Assembly (NCBI GenBank): GCA_025331125.1
Contig: JAOALB010000131.1
Coordinates: forward strand, 94,627 to 158,626
Direction: 5' to 3'
Source of the DNA: Mycogone perniciosa
Taxonomy: Eukaryota; Ascomycota; Sordariomycetes; Hypocreales; Hypocreaceae
Length of the DNA stretch: 64,000 nt
The translations under genes were made by a program, and so were the position numbers. A model generated the notes under the pieces. It made no database searches, was not told the origin of the DNA, and worked only from the letters and a program-made list of their open reading frames with translations. The first letter of the stretch is position 1, and the number at the start of each line of letters is the position of its first letter. Positions 1-11,094 of the stretch are shown in pieces.

Positions 1-380
1 TACCACAGATACCAAGTCCTCTCTTGTGTTATATCTTCTTTATCTCTCGGACAGGCGGCCGCTCCCACACAGCCTCGTCGACCTGCTCTGCGAAGGGAGC
101 TACCATTGCTATTCGACCAATTTCTCCTAGCCCAAGCTCAGATGAGATTCTCTAGACACATCTAGCGGCCGTACGAGGAAAAGTAGTTCCACCACCAAAT
201 ATCCATAAAGATTATTGGGCATTCATTGAGCTCAAGATAAGAGCTTGACAGTACCTCGACGTTTCCACTACCTATAGTCATATGTGATGAGAGTCGGCTC
301 GAGACCGCTTATGTACGCTATCTGAAGGAAGAGATTGACATTTAAGATTCATCACGTACGTACATGTACATAGACTATAG

Positions 381-1181
381 TCACTTCGTGTTCAGCTTCA
401 ACGAAACTTCCCCAAGGCCTGATGTATCATTCCATTGATCCCGCAACCCGTCAAGCTCAGCCTTCAACTCATCAGCGCTGGTCTCTCGCGATAGATTATC
501 GAAGTTGATAAGGGTTGCTTCCCATCATGAATCAGAAAATTACGCTTGTTGGTGTCACCATGCTGGATATCCAATTGGTGAAATTTAGATGAAACTTGGC
601 GACAAAGAGGTAGGTCTTCCGGCGTAGGATAGTGGAAATCTGGAATGCGAGCCATGATGAAGCCAATGACCCTTCCTTCTTCAATCAAGTGACCGAGAAC
701 GGCAGGGCCGATTTGGTGGTTTTCAATCCATCCGTAGGCTGCCGTCTCCTGCTCTAGTTGGGGCACCTCCCACCAAAAACGTGCAAATTCCGTAAGGACT
801 GTCGTTGACCCGAAGCGAGGAGACGTTGCCTCGTAGACATTGGTTCGAAGCTTTTGTCCCATCTGAAGCTCTCGGTAGTCGATTCGAGTAGGGTGCCAAG
901 TTTTGGCAACCCCCTGGAGTTTTATTCTCGAGACGGTCGCAAAGTGAGGCTCTCCTGTTTGTGGGATTACGGGAAACATGGCCGGTAATCCAATCGCCAC
1001 ACGGTAGTGGTGGTAGGAGGGTAACCAATGAAGGGCCGAAACACATGTCACTCGGGTCATGAAGACCTCCGTCTATTGTGACATACTTGACTGATTTGTT
1101 GGCGAGAAGGCGAAACTCACTTTCACCCTCTTCATCAACACTGGCTTGGAGTACGTGGATGTCTGCAGGAGGGTTCGACAT
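381..1181 (-). pseudogene. Kinase-like protein gene with two frameshifts
   Basis: Reads as one fungal kinase-like (APH/protein-kinase fold) protein split over frames. It starts MSNPPADIHVLQASVDEEGE at 1181. Near 956-963 the frame must shift by one base (an extra A in ACAAACA would explain it) to continue through GEPHFATVSRIKL and the conserved HGDTNKRNFLIHDGK. Near 515-520 it shifts again to continue ATLINFDNLSRE and ends at a TGA at 381-383. HGDxNKxNF matches the catalytic-loop HxDxxxxN and INFDN the DFG position of this family, which fungal genomes often carry in many copies. No intron signals explain either shift, so it is a pseudogene or carries two base-calling errors. Substrate unknown. 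Confidence 0.7.
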
Positions 1182-1547
1182 GGCGGATTCCGAAATTGAG
1201 CTTGGAACTTACAACATGTATGTAAAAGCATTATTATAACAATGATGGGCCAGGTGTATCAGTATAGCTATGCTATCGTTATATCCAGGCTAAAAAATCT
1301 GCACCTTCACGGTATTTTACCAATAGATACAAATCGAGCCAATAATTCCACATGCATGGGGTTTCTATGGAAGAACGCATACTTGCAATCTATAGCAGCA
1401 AGTGGGTGGCAATAAAACATGGACCGCAAAAGGCATATAACTGCAAAATTAGTTTTCAAAAGGCGTTGTGTGTTACGGTATGTTGAAAATCTGGCTCGTG
1501 TGACTGGAGGAGGATCTGTTCCAAATTATCTTCATTTCAGCTAATCT

Positions 1548-2577
1548 TCAATAATGCTCCCCATTCTGGATAGCTCCACACTGTCTTAAGTGGTCCTCAA
1601 ATGTAGACTCCGTGAATTTTCGCCGATAATGAAGTGGTGGACGACTAGATCTTTCGCAGCCGATGCAATGAAAACCCCATTCTATCCTCTTTGAGTCCCT
1701 GATCAAACATGGCACACGAGCGATTGCCACGAATCGGTATGGATTGCCAGACCTTCCATCAAAGGGGTCTGTTGCAGGGGGCCGATGAACGCACTGTCTG
1801 GTAGATGCAGCCTGTGATGTTGTTGCTAATCTAGCTTCATAGGCTTGAAGCTTCTGGGTTTTAATTTGCGATATGCGATTCTCCATTTCACTCAGAAATC
1901 CGTACAATGCAATACCGGCACCAAGAGCAGATTCGTAATCAACCAACAGACTTGGACGTCTTCCTTTCGTTTGGCGAATAGACGCCCGGTACAACTCTCA
2001 TGCGAGGCAATTTCTCAACGAGCTGGTGCGTCAATCCAAACTTCCTCTTTACATGTCGGGATTGCAAGGGTAGATATAATCTGTCCGTGGACAAGCAGAG
2101 GAAGCATACCCGTTTGCATGTAAGGAGATAGAGGTAGCCACCAAAATCGCCGCACTGTTCGCATTTAAGTGTGCATAATTTCTCATAGAGAGTATGACAT
2201 AAAATCCACCTGCCAGTTCCTATTCGTAGGATGCCGTGGAGCGCATTCGGCGCATTCGTGGTGATAGCTTTGTATTGGGGGAGGCAGTCCACCAGCGCCA
2301 TCCCCCGTCTGTTGACGCATCGAACATCAGCAAGAGTACGCAAATCGTGTTGGCAAAGAATCGCCTCGAGAAGTTCCAGTGGAAGGGTATCGAGGGCGTC
2401 AATGCTCGTCGTCGGCGGTGGGTGGCAGGCGGTGTTGGCATCGGATCGACAAGGGAACGGCGGCAGATTCTCGTCCAGCGTGTGGTCGTCGAGACGATGG
2501 ACAGGATACGTGAGATCTCGAAATTTCTCGGAATCGGTGTGTCCTCCTCCATCATGAAGCTTTTGTGCAGATGGCAA
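1548..2577 (-). pseudogene. F-box protein gene, frameshifted
   Basis: Two overlapping frames together make one F-box protein. The first frame carries the F-box (LDTLPLELLEAILCQHD, then LADVRCVNRRGMALVDCLPQ) and a Cys-rich patch (CEQCGDFGGYLYLLTCKRVC) that looks metal binding, ending near VYSPNERK. The second frame resumes at once with RPSLLVDYESA and runs to the stop at 1548, including WGFHCIGCERS and PPLHYRRKFTESTFEDHLRQ. A one-base indel near 1955-1970 separates them. The first frame has no convincing ATG (it opens at a TTG near 2577), so the N terminus may be damaged too. F-box proteins normally recruit substrates to SCF ubiquitin ligases; this copy is probably dead unless the shift is an assembly error. 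Confidence 0.65.
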
Positions 2578-4687
2578 TTGGCTGTTTTTTCTGTACGGTG
2601 TTCGCGACGCGATCGAGCTCTCCGAATGTCACGATAAGGTGATGGAGTTGGGCTCTGTTGGAGAGAGGTTGGTCATGTGACGTAATGGTAGGCAGTACTC
2701 CGTCCTCCGTATTCGGACGATCGAAGACATTGATCCCAAAACAAGAGCTTCACGACGCGTTTTTCGCCACCTACGATCATATGGATCATATACGCTCGCC
2801 TCGGGAAGGTGCTAGTACAAGAATAAAAACAGATCCAGATCTGTGTGTGAACACTGCCTTTTAAGTCCTTTTTTCCACTACTGCATCTATCTATGCATGC
2901 ATATGCCGAATCAACATCAAGCCCGTAACGTCAAAGACGTCCTCGCATCAGGACGTAGCTTCGATATGTTTGTTCTAGAGGCCAAACTGTTTGGAGGGAA
3001 TCGTTTCGGTGACTTGATCCTAGATGCCGTGGAGGAGGTTCAAGATCGATTTGATCAAGCTGGTCTTGATCTTTACGACTATTCATAGCGAGGTGTCACT
3101 CACGGCACTTGGATATGTGCAGACAGGGAACCCCGGTTCATGCCCATCAACTAGGAACATTGTGCCAGGCCAATAAGAGGCAGCTTCATGGCCAAATGTG
3201 GAGCATCCATATCCTCCGGAGAGTTTACAAGGAATACGAGTTATGGATGTCTTTGCGGTGTGTGAAGACACTGGAGATTTTAGCCACATCCTTTGAATAA
3301 TCTACGAGGCGTTTTCACTGCTCAGAACAGGAAAACAATTGCTATCTTTTTCTGTAAAAAAAAACTTATTAACATGAGTGAATTTTGCTCGTCATTTAGA
3401 GTACAGCATAGTATGTATGTATGTTTCTCTATCAAAACCTCCGTCAACCGCAGCCTGACGCGTTTCTCGGTAGTTACGTGAATGCTGGACCGGCTTTGGT
3501 TCTCGATGCTAACCATTGTTTTACATGTTCGCGCCCGCGCTCGGGATCTTCCAGAACGGACTCTGCCCGACGAGTCGTTGTCATTTTTTTATTACTGCCA
3601 ACGAACAAAATTGCGTAGACTAGTGAAGCCACAAGTGTGACGGCCAAGGCCGGTGCCCCCTATTATGATGCAAGGTGACATGACAGGGCTTGGAAGTCGA
3701 AAACGCCTGTGGGACATGACTATCCGTCAGGAGGCCTGAGTTTGCCTCTACTCGTGCTCTGTACTCGTACTAGGACCGCGTACGGAGTACTATCTACGGA
3801 GCATTCTGGATATGTACATACCCTCTACTCCGTACGAGTACGAGTCCAGATCTGACAATCTGATCGAGTAGTACTACTACTGCTGCAGCCCGCTGTGCTA
3901 CTACCTTGTACGGTCTAGGTGAAAGATAGCCCTACGAGTACAAATCCAAGCAGAATTCATCAGTGTGTGCAATGGGTTCCTGAACCACATCGGAGCGTGC
4001 CACCCAATAATTGATATCTGTTGCGGGCGAAACCGATTGCCTATCCCCACCATCTATTCTCCTTTTAAGGAGAGAATGGCGCTAAGATGAGGGGAACCGA
4101 AGACGCAGAACACATTTAGTATAAAATCAGGCTAAAGGACAAAAAAAAACACCAAAGAGGCGAGATCGAGATCGAGAGAACTGGAGATGGGCTGCGGCAA
4201 TATGGAGTAGCAGTGAAAGGGGAGGGGTTAGAGCAATCAATCATTTCGGATCTCGGATCTCTGTGGGATATGACACTTTCTGTGGCACTCATTTGGGGGC
4301 GTAATTGTGATGCACTCCTTGCAGAGCCACAACTGGATCAAGCACAGACTGACGCCCTATCAAAACAGCTCCAAATGATCAACCACGACAGGCATGAAGA
4401 ATCACAAGCCGTTGCATCTCAACTGACACATTCAGCTAGAAGTACAGAGTACGAGTACCTGACTTCTAGGTACCTTAGTCTTGATGCCGGCTTTACCCCA
4501 GATGGTACTTGTACTTACTCACTTGGCCGCACATTTAGCGCCCCATACAGGCCCACGTGCGGCTGGGCTGTGAGCCTTGACTTAGTCCCAGGCGGGTTTG
4601 GTTTTGATCTCCGCCAACTTCCGCGAATGCCTTCAATACTAGGGCCATCGCCATGTCTCGCTGCCACTGCTGAGCCATCACACCACC
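2578..4687. other. Gene-poor spacer with a possible coding relic
   Basis: No intact gene recognised. A protein-like stretch on the plus strand (about 2915-3170) reads VKDVLASGRSFDMFVLEAKL, continues to LDLYDYS, and after one frame change reads LTALGYVQTGNPGSCPSTRN to a stop; it may be a decayed gene of unknown family. From 3720 to 3910 the DNA is dense in TACTCCGTA/TACGGAGTA and TACGAGTA words (exact 9-mers at 3781 and 3826, in opposite orientation). The last 500 bases form the upstream region of the C2H2/Zn2Cys6 regulator. Confidence 0.5.
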
Positions 4688-7416
4688 ATGAGCATCCAGA
4701 TAGACACGCACAAGGCGCAGGCTCAGCCCGTTCAGGCCCTCGGCGATGTCAGCAAGCCGGGCCCGTCTTCACAGCCGACGCAGTCGTCACCGCCAAAGCT
4801 GGCCTGCGACCAATGCAAACGAACCTTCAACCGCCCAAGCCATCTGGACAGACATCGCCGCACTCATCTGCCTCCGTCTCAGCGCAGTCTCATCGCATGC
4901 AACTATTGCGACAGGAACTTCTCGCGGAACGATGTGCTCCTTCGCCATCTGCGCGCCGCCCACGGCGTCCATGTCGACACCAGGGGCACCCAGCAAAAAT
5001 CCTGCCATCGATGCGTCCGGCACAAGCTGAAGTGTGATCGCAGCATGCCGTGCAGCACTTGCAATTCGGCAAACACGGCGCAGTCCTGCTCGTATCCTGT
5101 TGACAAGCAACTGAGTGGCCACATGTTCACTTCCGTGCAGTCCCCTAACAACTACTTTGGTCCCTACTTTGATCCTGGGCCGCACTTTCACCAGGACGAC
5201 TCCAAAGCAAGATCTCAGCAAGGATATGTCTCGGGTTCCATGGGGTTCGAGTGTTATGGCTTTGAACCTCCTCCACAGGCCAGGGAATTTGCGAGGATGG
5301 CTCAGCCCATCGACCCTTTGCTTTTTTACAATGACAACTACAGTCCTTTGTTCGATGAAGGGAGCACTCCCGGCACTGAGCATAGCAACAGCTTCATGTC
5401 TGAGGCCTTCGGCACGTCTGTGCAGATGGATTTCAGAGGAGGCGGACTTAACTGGCTTGACTTGGACATCCCGAATATTGATCTGGTCATACCCGAGGAC
5501 GTAGCCCTTGACAGCACCATGGCCGCCCCCGGAGCGTCCTCATCCAGCGTGCCAGTGCCCCATCACGACATTTCATCTCACCCACCACCTCCTTATTCGA
5601 GACATATCGCTCTTCCATGGCCGTTTGAACAAGGCCAGGATGTCCGGCCTCCTCGCTTCCCCTTGCCCAAATTACAAGAGGTTCTCTCAAAAACCATCCG
5701 TTCACGATCTGATAGTCAACTGACGCCTACCGAAAGTTTATTTGAGCTACTTTCTGAACCCCACGTTCCATCCCCACATGATCTCGCGAATAGCAGCCTC
5801 TCGTCCGGACTTAATTTGCTGAAGCAACTCATTGACAGCTACTTCACTGACTTCCAGACCATTCAACCTATCATGCATATTCCCACCTGGAAAATGGACG
5901 ACTGCCCAATGATGCTCCTTGCTCCTATGGCCTGTATTGGTGCAGTGTTGTCGCGGGATACCAACATGGTCGAACTCGCCGAGGCTATCAGCGAACTTTG
6001 CGCTTCAATGCTCACATGGCTGGTACGTATTGACTCTATCCCAGTTCAGCGGTTATGGAAGTGTACTAAGCCGCAATAGGGCCTCTCTGACAGCGCAAAC
6101 TATTCCAACGTCTCGTATCTGGCGGCTCTTTGTCTCCACCAAATCTACTCACTCGGGTCTGGAAATAGACAACTCTACCAGAACGCTGATCGAACTCGTG
6201 GGGTGCTAATTGGTAGTCTGCGAGGCCTCGGCTTGCTCAGTTCCCGTCTGGACCTGCGCTTAGGCACAAGTGAAACTAATGGGTCAGCCTCCAATGCGGC
6301 CTCTTTGCAATCCGATTGGCTCACTTGGGCCACTCGCGAGAGAGAGAACCGGGTAGTTTGGGCATCATTCGAGTACGACTGTAGTCTTTGCACCCTGACC
6401 AGCCGTCGTGGTGCGGTGGACTTGAGCGAGCTCCCCCCGAGACTACCTTGTGCCGAGCCGTTATATGAGGCGTCTAATCCCCAAGCCTGGACTGCGCTCA
6501 AGTCTCGATTGCCCTTGGAGGCCCAGGGACCATACCTGTCTGATGTCCTTAGAGCCGCGATGGCTCGAAGGCCTCTGTCCGAGCACATTTCTTCCTGGAG
6601 CAAGCGATTATGTACTCAAGTCATCGGGCGCCTCCTGTGGGATATAAAGCAACTTGAAACTCTCTCAACTCCCGAATACTTCGACCTGTCGTCGCTGTTC
6701 AAGGCCCATCAGCAGTCAAAAACGTCATTACTGCGTGGTCTGGACTGCGTTTTAGAGTCTATGGACCAGCCCTGCTCAACGTGTGACCTTGTCAGTTACA
6801 AGTATGTCAAGCACCGCCTTCGTGTTGAATTATCCCCTTCTTGGCTAACAGATATAGTATCTCTTCCCTGCTATGTCATTACTCACACATGTTTGCTTCG
6901 GATGACATCATGGACATAATTCTATACATTGTCCGGAACATTGTATCTCACGGACCTTCTTCCGATAAAAGCCTCGAGCTTGCGCGACACCGACTCACAT
7001 CAGCCATGAAGTCGAATCCAGTACAGGCAAGAAAGCTGCTTTGGCATGCTGGACAAATAGTCGCAGTTGCTAATGAGTACCTCGTTTCTGCGCCGTGCGA
7101 GATCATGCGTTTGTTCATGGCGTACATCTTTATACTCGCATATGCGAAGTACTGCCCACAGGAAGATCAACCAGACGTGATTGACCCGGTTCGACTCGAT
7201 ATCCCGGGTCGCCAAGTCGAATACAGAAAGGTCGTGACAGAATGGATTTACCATGGTGGTCCGGCTCAAATCGGCTCAGCAGAGCGTGTCTACTTTCAGT
7301 GCTCAACGGCTGAAATCACACGAGATGCGCAGAATATGTTTCAACGGCTACGGTCATGGGGGCTTGCTGAGAGGTTTGCAAAGATTTTGCAATACTTTGA
7401 GGAAAATGATGGATAA
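4688..7416 (+). CDS. C2H2 + Zn(II)2Cys6 fungal transcription factor
   Basis: Spliced gene, join(4688..6022, 6080..6801, 6858..7416), 871 residues. The donors GTACGT and GTATGT and the acceptors AATAG and TATAG keep the frame. The N terminus has two C2H2 fingers (about residues 40-60 and 71-92) followed directly by a Zn2Cys6 binuclear cluster (Cys106, 109, 116, 122, 125 and 134, spacing 2-6-5-2-8). The rest matches a fungal_trans-type middle region, with motifs such as LGSGNRQLYQNADRTRGVLI and ENRVVWASFEYD. The start ATG at 4688 lies just before the fingers. It should be a nuclear DNA-binding regulator. It sits 5' of a cyclase-fold hydrolase and an MFS transporter on the other strand, so it may control them; that is inference. 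Confidence 0.85.
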
Positions 7417-7478
7417 AAAGATTAACGAGAGCTTGGAATCATTCACTTCCCATCTTGTCTCATCATTCCCACTACTTC

Positions 7479-8573
7479 TCAGAAAATTGCAAGGCAATTT
7501 GGTGGGCTGCTCACGCCTCCAGGCATGTTCAACGGAGCGCTTGTAACAAAAAACTCCCAACGGCCTAGGTCCTGACATATGCAGCTCAGCTCTTCCAGAT
7601 CAAAGAGCTCTCCAATTGCAAGTCCCCACCCAGCAATGAGATACTCGTGCATGAAGACACCCGGCACTTCGCTCCCATCGTCCCTCTTATATGACTTGTA
7701 CGGCGGATAAACTTCCAGCGAGACGGCATCGCTCGCGACCGCAGCAAACCCCTCGTCCCATATCCATCGCAGCATCTCCTCCGTCCCTTCGATGCCAGCG
7801 TGCTGCGGACTTGGGTTTTGCGCGTAGGCTTGTTTATCCGCTGAACTCATCTGTGTATCCCACTCTTTGGTCAGGCCCACTCTGACGAAGACGATGTCGC
7901 CTCGCCGGAAGCTGACCCCTTGCTCTTGCGCAATTTGCTTAAGCACGCGGAGCGGTATGGCGTGATCGGATAGGGCTTTGTAGCTGATGGAGTTCTTCTC
8001 GGCGAAAGTCACATAGTCCAGCAAGATGCCTCTGCCGCAGATCCCCTCCTTTGCCCAGTGTTGGATGCCTAACCGATGGTTTGAGCGGTCCCATATCTCA
8101 TTCCGTGTCATACCGCCATAAAATAGCCTTCTTGACGGATCCTCGTCGGTAGGGAACGGCGCAGAAAAGTGTCTCAGTCCGTCCCATTGGGAGGATTGTT
8201 GGGGGTTGAAGATGTATATGTCATCATACCCCGCGCCGCCAAGAATGGGGGTGATGTGGTGCTGGACAGGAGCACGACTGAAGTTGGCAATGTCCAGCTT
8301 CGTCAGGCTCCAGTTCAGCGAGACACGGATGCCTGTCTTGATGCACGATCGAGCGGCCTCGGCGACGACTTCAGGGGTGAGAAGCACCAGGCGTCCCACA
8401 CCTTCTTCTCTGGATCCGGGCTTGCCCGGCCATACTCGTCGCTTGTCGGGGAGGAAATCATATGGTGTGTGGTGAAGGGAAGACGAAGATCCATTTGTCT
8501 TATTGGCCGAGGCGGTTTGGGTGGCGCCCATGTCGTCCCCTCTGGCCGAGCGAGTGTTTCCAGAGTCCAACAT
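7479..8573 (-). CDS. Cyclase-family (kynurenine formamidase-like) hydrolase
   Basis: Single-exon protein of 364 residues. It fits the fungal branch of the cyclase fold (metal-dependent hydrolases such as kynurenine formamidase): QWDGLRHF stands where bacterial members carry HxGTHxD, followed by GIQHWAKEGICGRGILLDYV, FRRGDIVFVRVGLTKEWD, AGIEGTEEMLRWIWDEGFAA and the C-terminal HEYLIAGWGLAIGELFDLEE. The fungal branch is usually annotated only as putative cyclase and its substrate is unknown. The start could be the ATG at 8573 or an internal Met 15 codons later (MGATQTA); no targeting signal is obvious. It is convergent with the regulator at 4.7-7.4 kb (62 bases apart) and co-oriented with the transporter at 9.2-11.1 kb. 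Confidence 0.8.
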   Translation of the reverse strand: MLDSGNTRSARGDDMGATQTASANKTNGSSSSLHHTPYDFLPDKRRVWPGKPGSREEGVGRLVLLTPEVVAEAARSCIKTGIRVSLNWSLTKLDIANFSRAPVQHHITPILGGAGYDDIYIFNPQQSSQWDGLRHFSAPFPTDEDPSRRLFYGGMTRNEIWDRSNHRLGIQHWAKEGICGRGILLDYVTFAEKNSISYKALSDHAIPLRVLKQIAQEQGVSFRRGDIVFVRVGLTKEWDTQMSSADKQAYAQNPSPQHAGIEGTEEMLRWIWDEGFAAVASDAVSLEVYPPYKSYKRDDGSEVPGVFMHEYLIAGWGLAIGELFDLEELSCICQDLGRWEFFVTSAPLNMPGGVSSPPNCLAIF

Positions 8574-9220
8574 GATGATAATAGAGCAAAGCGGATAGAT
8601 GAGCGAAGTCGTGGGAGCAAACGAGTATTAGCAGAACCAACAGCATATAAAGCCATTGTGACCAATTTAACAATCCCCCAACCTGTGGACCTTCTAGCTA
8701 CCCGCCCGTCATGGATGCGGGAAGTTTGCATGTGGCACGTCCGAGGTGATGCTAGTTTCGATAACGAATCTGGGGGTGGCAACATCCGGCCGCAGCGGAA
8801 TGGGATAGGCATCTCGGGACATTGTACCAAGTAGGAATGGCGTTTCAGAGATTATCAATCAATCCGCTCCGAAGATAATGGTTCGATCGGCACGGGTGAG
8901 CCCTGTCTCGCCGTGCCGTACTCGCACGTGGGCTTGTGTGCCGCCTATGTGGACCATTCGCTTACTCGTATGTACTTTGGAGCTTGTGTTGGCAAGGGTT
9001 AACTTGACTGAGCTACTAAGAGGATGTTTATCATTGAATGTATCATTCAATTATCTGGTGAGAAACGATGTGAATCTGAAAACAATATTTATTTCATCTA
9101 TCATTTTCCAATCAAATTGTACTAACACGCTATTGGTCGTTCCCATCCCAGTACTACCGTGCTCAAACACAATAATGAATTCTCTAAAAATGAACAAGAA
9201 AACCACCTCTTATAGCCATT

Positions 9221-11094
9221 CTACGCCTTAGTCGTTTCAGTGATGGTAGTCACATCTTGGGTCTTCAAGAACTCATCCAGCTCCTTGCGTTGCTCCTCCG
9301 ACACGTCGTTTACATGAACCGCCACATCGTCCCCGAATTTTGCTGAAATTTCCTCGAGAGACAGCCTTGCAGTCTCGGGGAAGTAGAAGTATACAATGGG
9401 GATGAAGACAATGCACCACACGATGATGACGAGGTAGTACTTCCAGCCTACCTGCTCTATTCCGATTGGTGCGGTTTGAAGAAGGATGATGGTTGAAGCG
9501 AATTGGCCGAAAAGAGAGAAACCCATGCCGATGGGACGGATTTCCGTCGGGAAGATCTCGGACACGTAGAGATACATGGTGGTATCACAACCAGTACTGT
9601 GGCAGGTTAGCACGTCTGATGTTTGGTGAGGCCGGAGACGAGAGGAATTTGCGAGACTTACCCTTGGAACGCGAGGTATAAAAATATGAAGAACACGCCC
9701 GCTGCGTTGCCCGCTTGGCTGGTAGTACCGACGTATTGCGCGATGCAGCCTGCAAGACCAGCTGTTGTGAAGAGACAGCCAAAGAGGCCGATCATGAACA
9801 TCCATCGGCGCGAGTTGACCTTGTCATGCAGCCAGGCTCCTAGAGGATTGTATATCAGACCAGCCGTGGTCAGCCACAGGGCAGATAGAAGCAAGGGCAT
9901 GAAGGTCTTCTGCCCGAGGTTGGTGTACAGGATGACGGAGTAGTTGTTCTAATGCCAGCCTGTCAGGTAAAGCTAGGAAACCACAACAGGAAGAATACTC
10001 ACAATGACAAGCGGTCCGCCAAATTCTGCGCCCCATTGCGTGAGGAATCCAATGATCATACGCTTTCGATAACTCTTCTTCTTGATCACGGCCGTCCAGG
10101 GCGTGCAGTTAATAGCCTTGAGCTTCCGCGCATCAAGCGCAATCTGCATCTTGACCTGGTAGAGCTCCTCCTTGGCCACCAGCTCATCAGGATCATCTGC
10201 AGACCTGCGCAGCTCTCGAATGACTTTCCACGCCTGGTCGACTCTGCCCTGCTGCAGCAGCCAACGTGGGGAGCGGGGGATCCAGATAGACGTGACGAGG
10301 AGCACAATGGGCGCTAGGCACTGCACGCAGAGGGGGAACCGCCAGGCAAAGGACTCGTTCACGTCTGTTGCGAAATAGCATGCGAAGCCGAGCCAGCCAG
10401 ATAACATGTAGCCAAACACGAGAAAGATGGCGTGATGGCCGACGAGCCAGCCTCTCTTGTCGGGGGGCGAAAGCTCAGAGAGATACATCGGGCAGACAGT
10501 AACGAGAATGCCGATTCCCAGACCAGAAATGACTCGACCAACTTGAAACATGCTGGTAGGGTCGCGTCATGTTAGCATGCAAGTCGGTTTACGCAGTCCA
10601 CACGACCATATTCGCGTGTTGAAGAGAAGAGAAGAGGCAGAACGCACGCCAAGTTTGCAGCACCGCCTTGAAACGCGCCTCCGAGAACCGCACACGCGGC
10701 GCCGATCTGGATTGACGGCTTTCTCCCAAGGGAAGATGCTGCCCACATTATGAAGAGACTTCCAATAGCGCCGCCAGCGCTGTAGATGCCGTTTGCCGTA
10801 GCAATGGCGGTTGAGGTCTTGGTGGCATATCCTTCCTCCCCCTGCATGGGGAGGTCGAAGAAGCGATACCATCCTGGTTGGCCAATGGTGCTGCCAATGA
10901 TGGCAGAGCAATAGCCGTACGTCTACTCCGTATATGCGCGTCAGTAAGTCGTATCAGCTGTAGAAAGGAACGTGAGGGCGGCATACGAAGGACCCAAAAG
11001 CAACCGCTATGGTCACGAGGCGATTGTACGGACTCGTTTGAGACCGACGCGGCGCGCTGGTGGAGGCCATTGCAGATGGGATTCCCTTGTTCAT
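9221..11094 (-). CDS. MFS sugar-type transporter
   Basis: Five exons on the minus strand: 10987..11094, 10648..10922, 10003..10552, 9662..9948 and 9221..9596, 531 residues. Donor and acceptor phases agree at all four introns. Family marks are GRKPSIQIGA after the second helix, GRVISGLGIGILVTVCPMYL, PRSPRWLLQQGRVD, and PTEIRPIGMGF with PETARLSLEEI near the end, typical of the fungal sugar/lactose-permease branch of the MFS. Twelve membrane helices are expected at the plasma membrane. Two ATGs eight codons apart (11094 and 11070) are possible starts. The substrate cannot be read from sequence. Next to the cyclase gene and a pathway-type regulator it could import that enzyme's substrate (inference). 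Confidence 0.85.

Noticed and set aside
4213..5037. 274-codon plus-strand frame overlapping the regulator's zinc fingers
   Set aside because: It runs through the finger-coding region in the wrong frame; the finger frame is clearly the real one.
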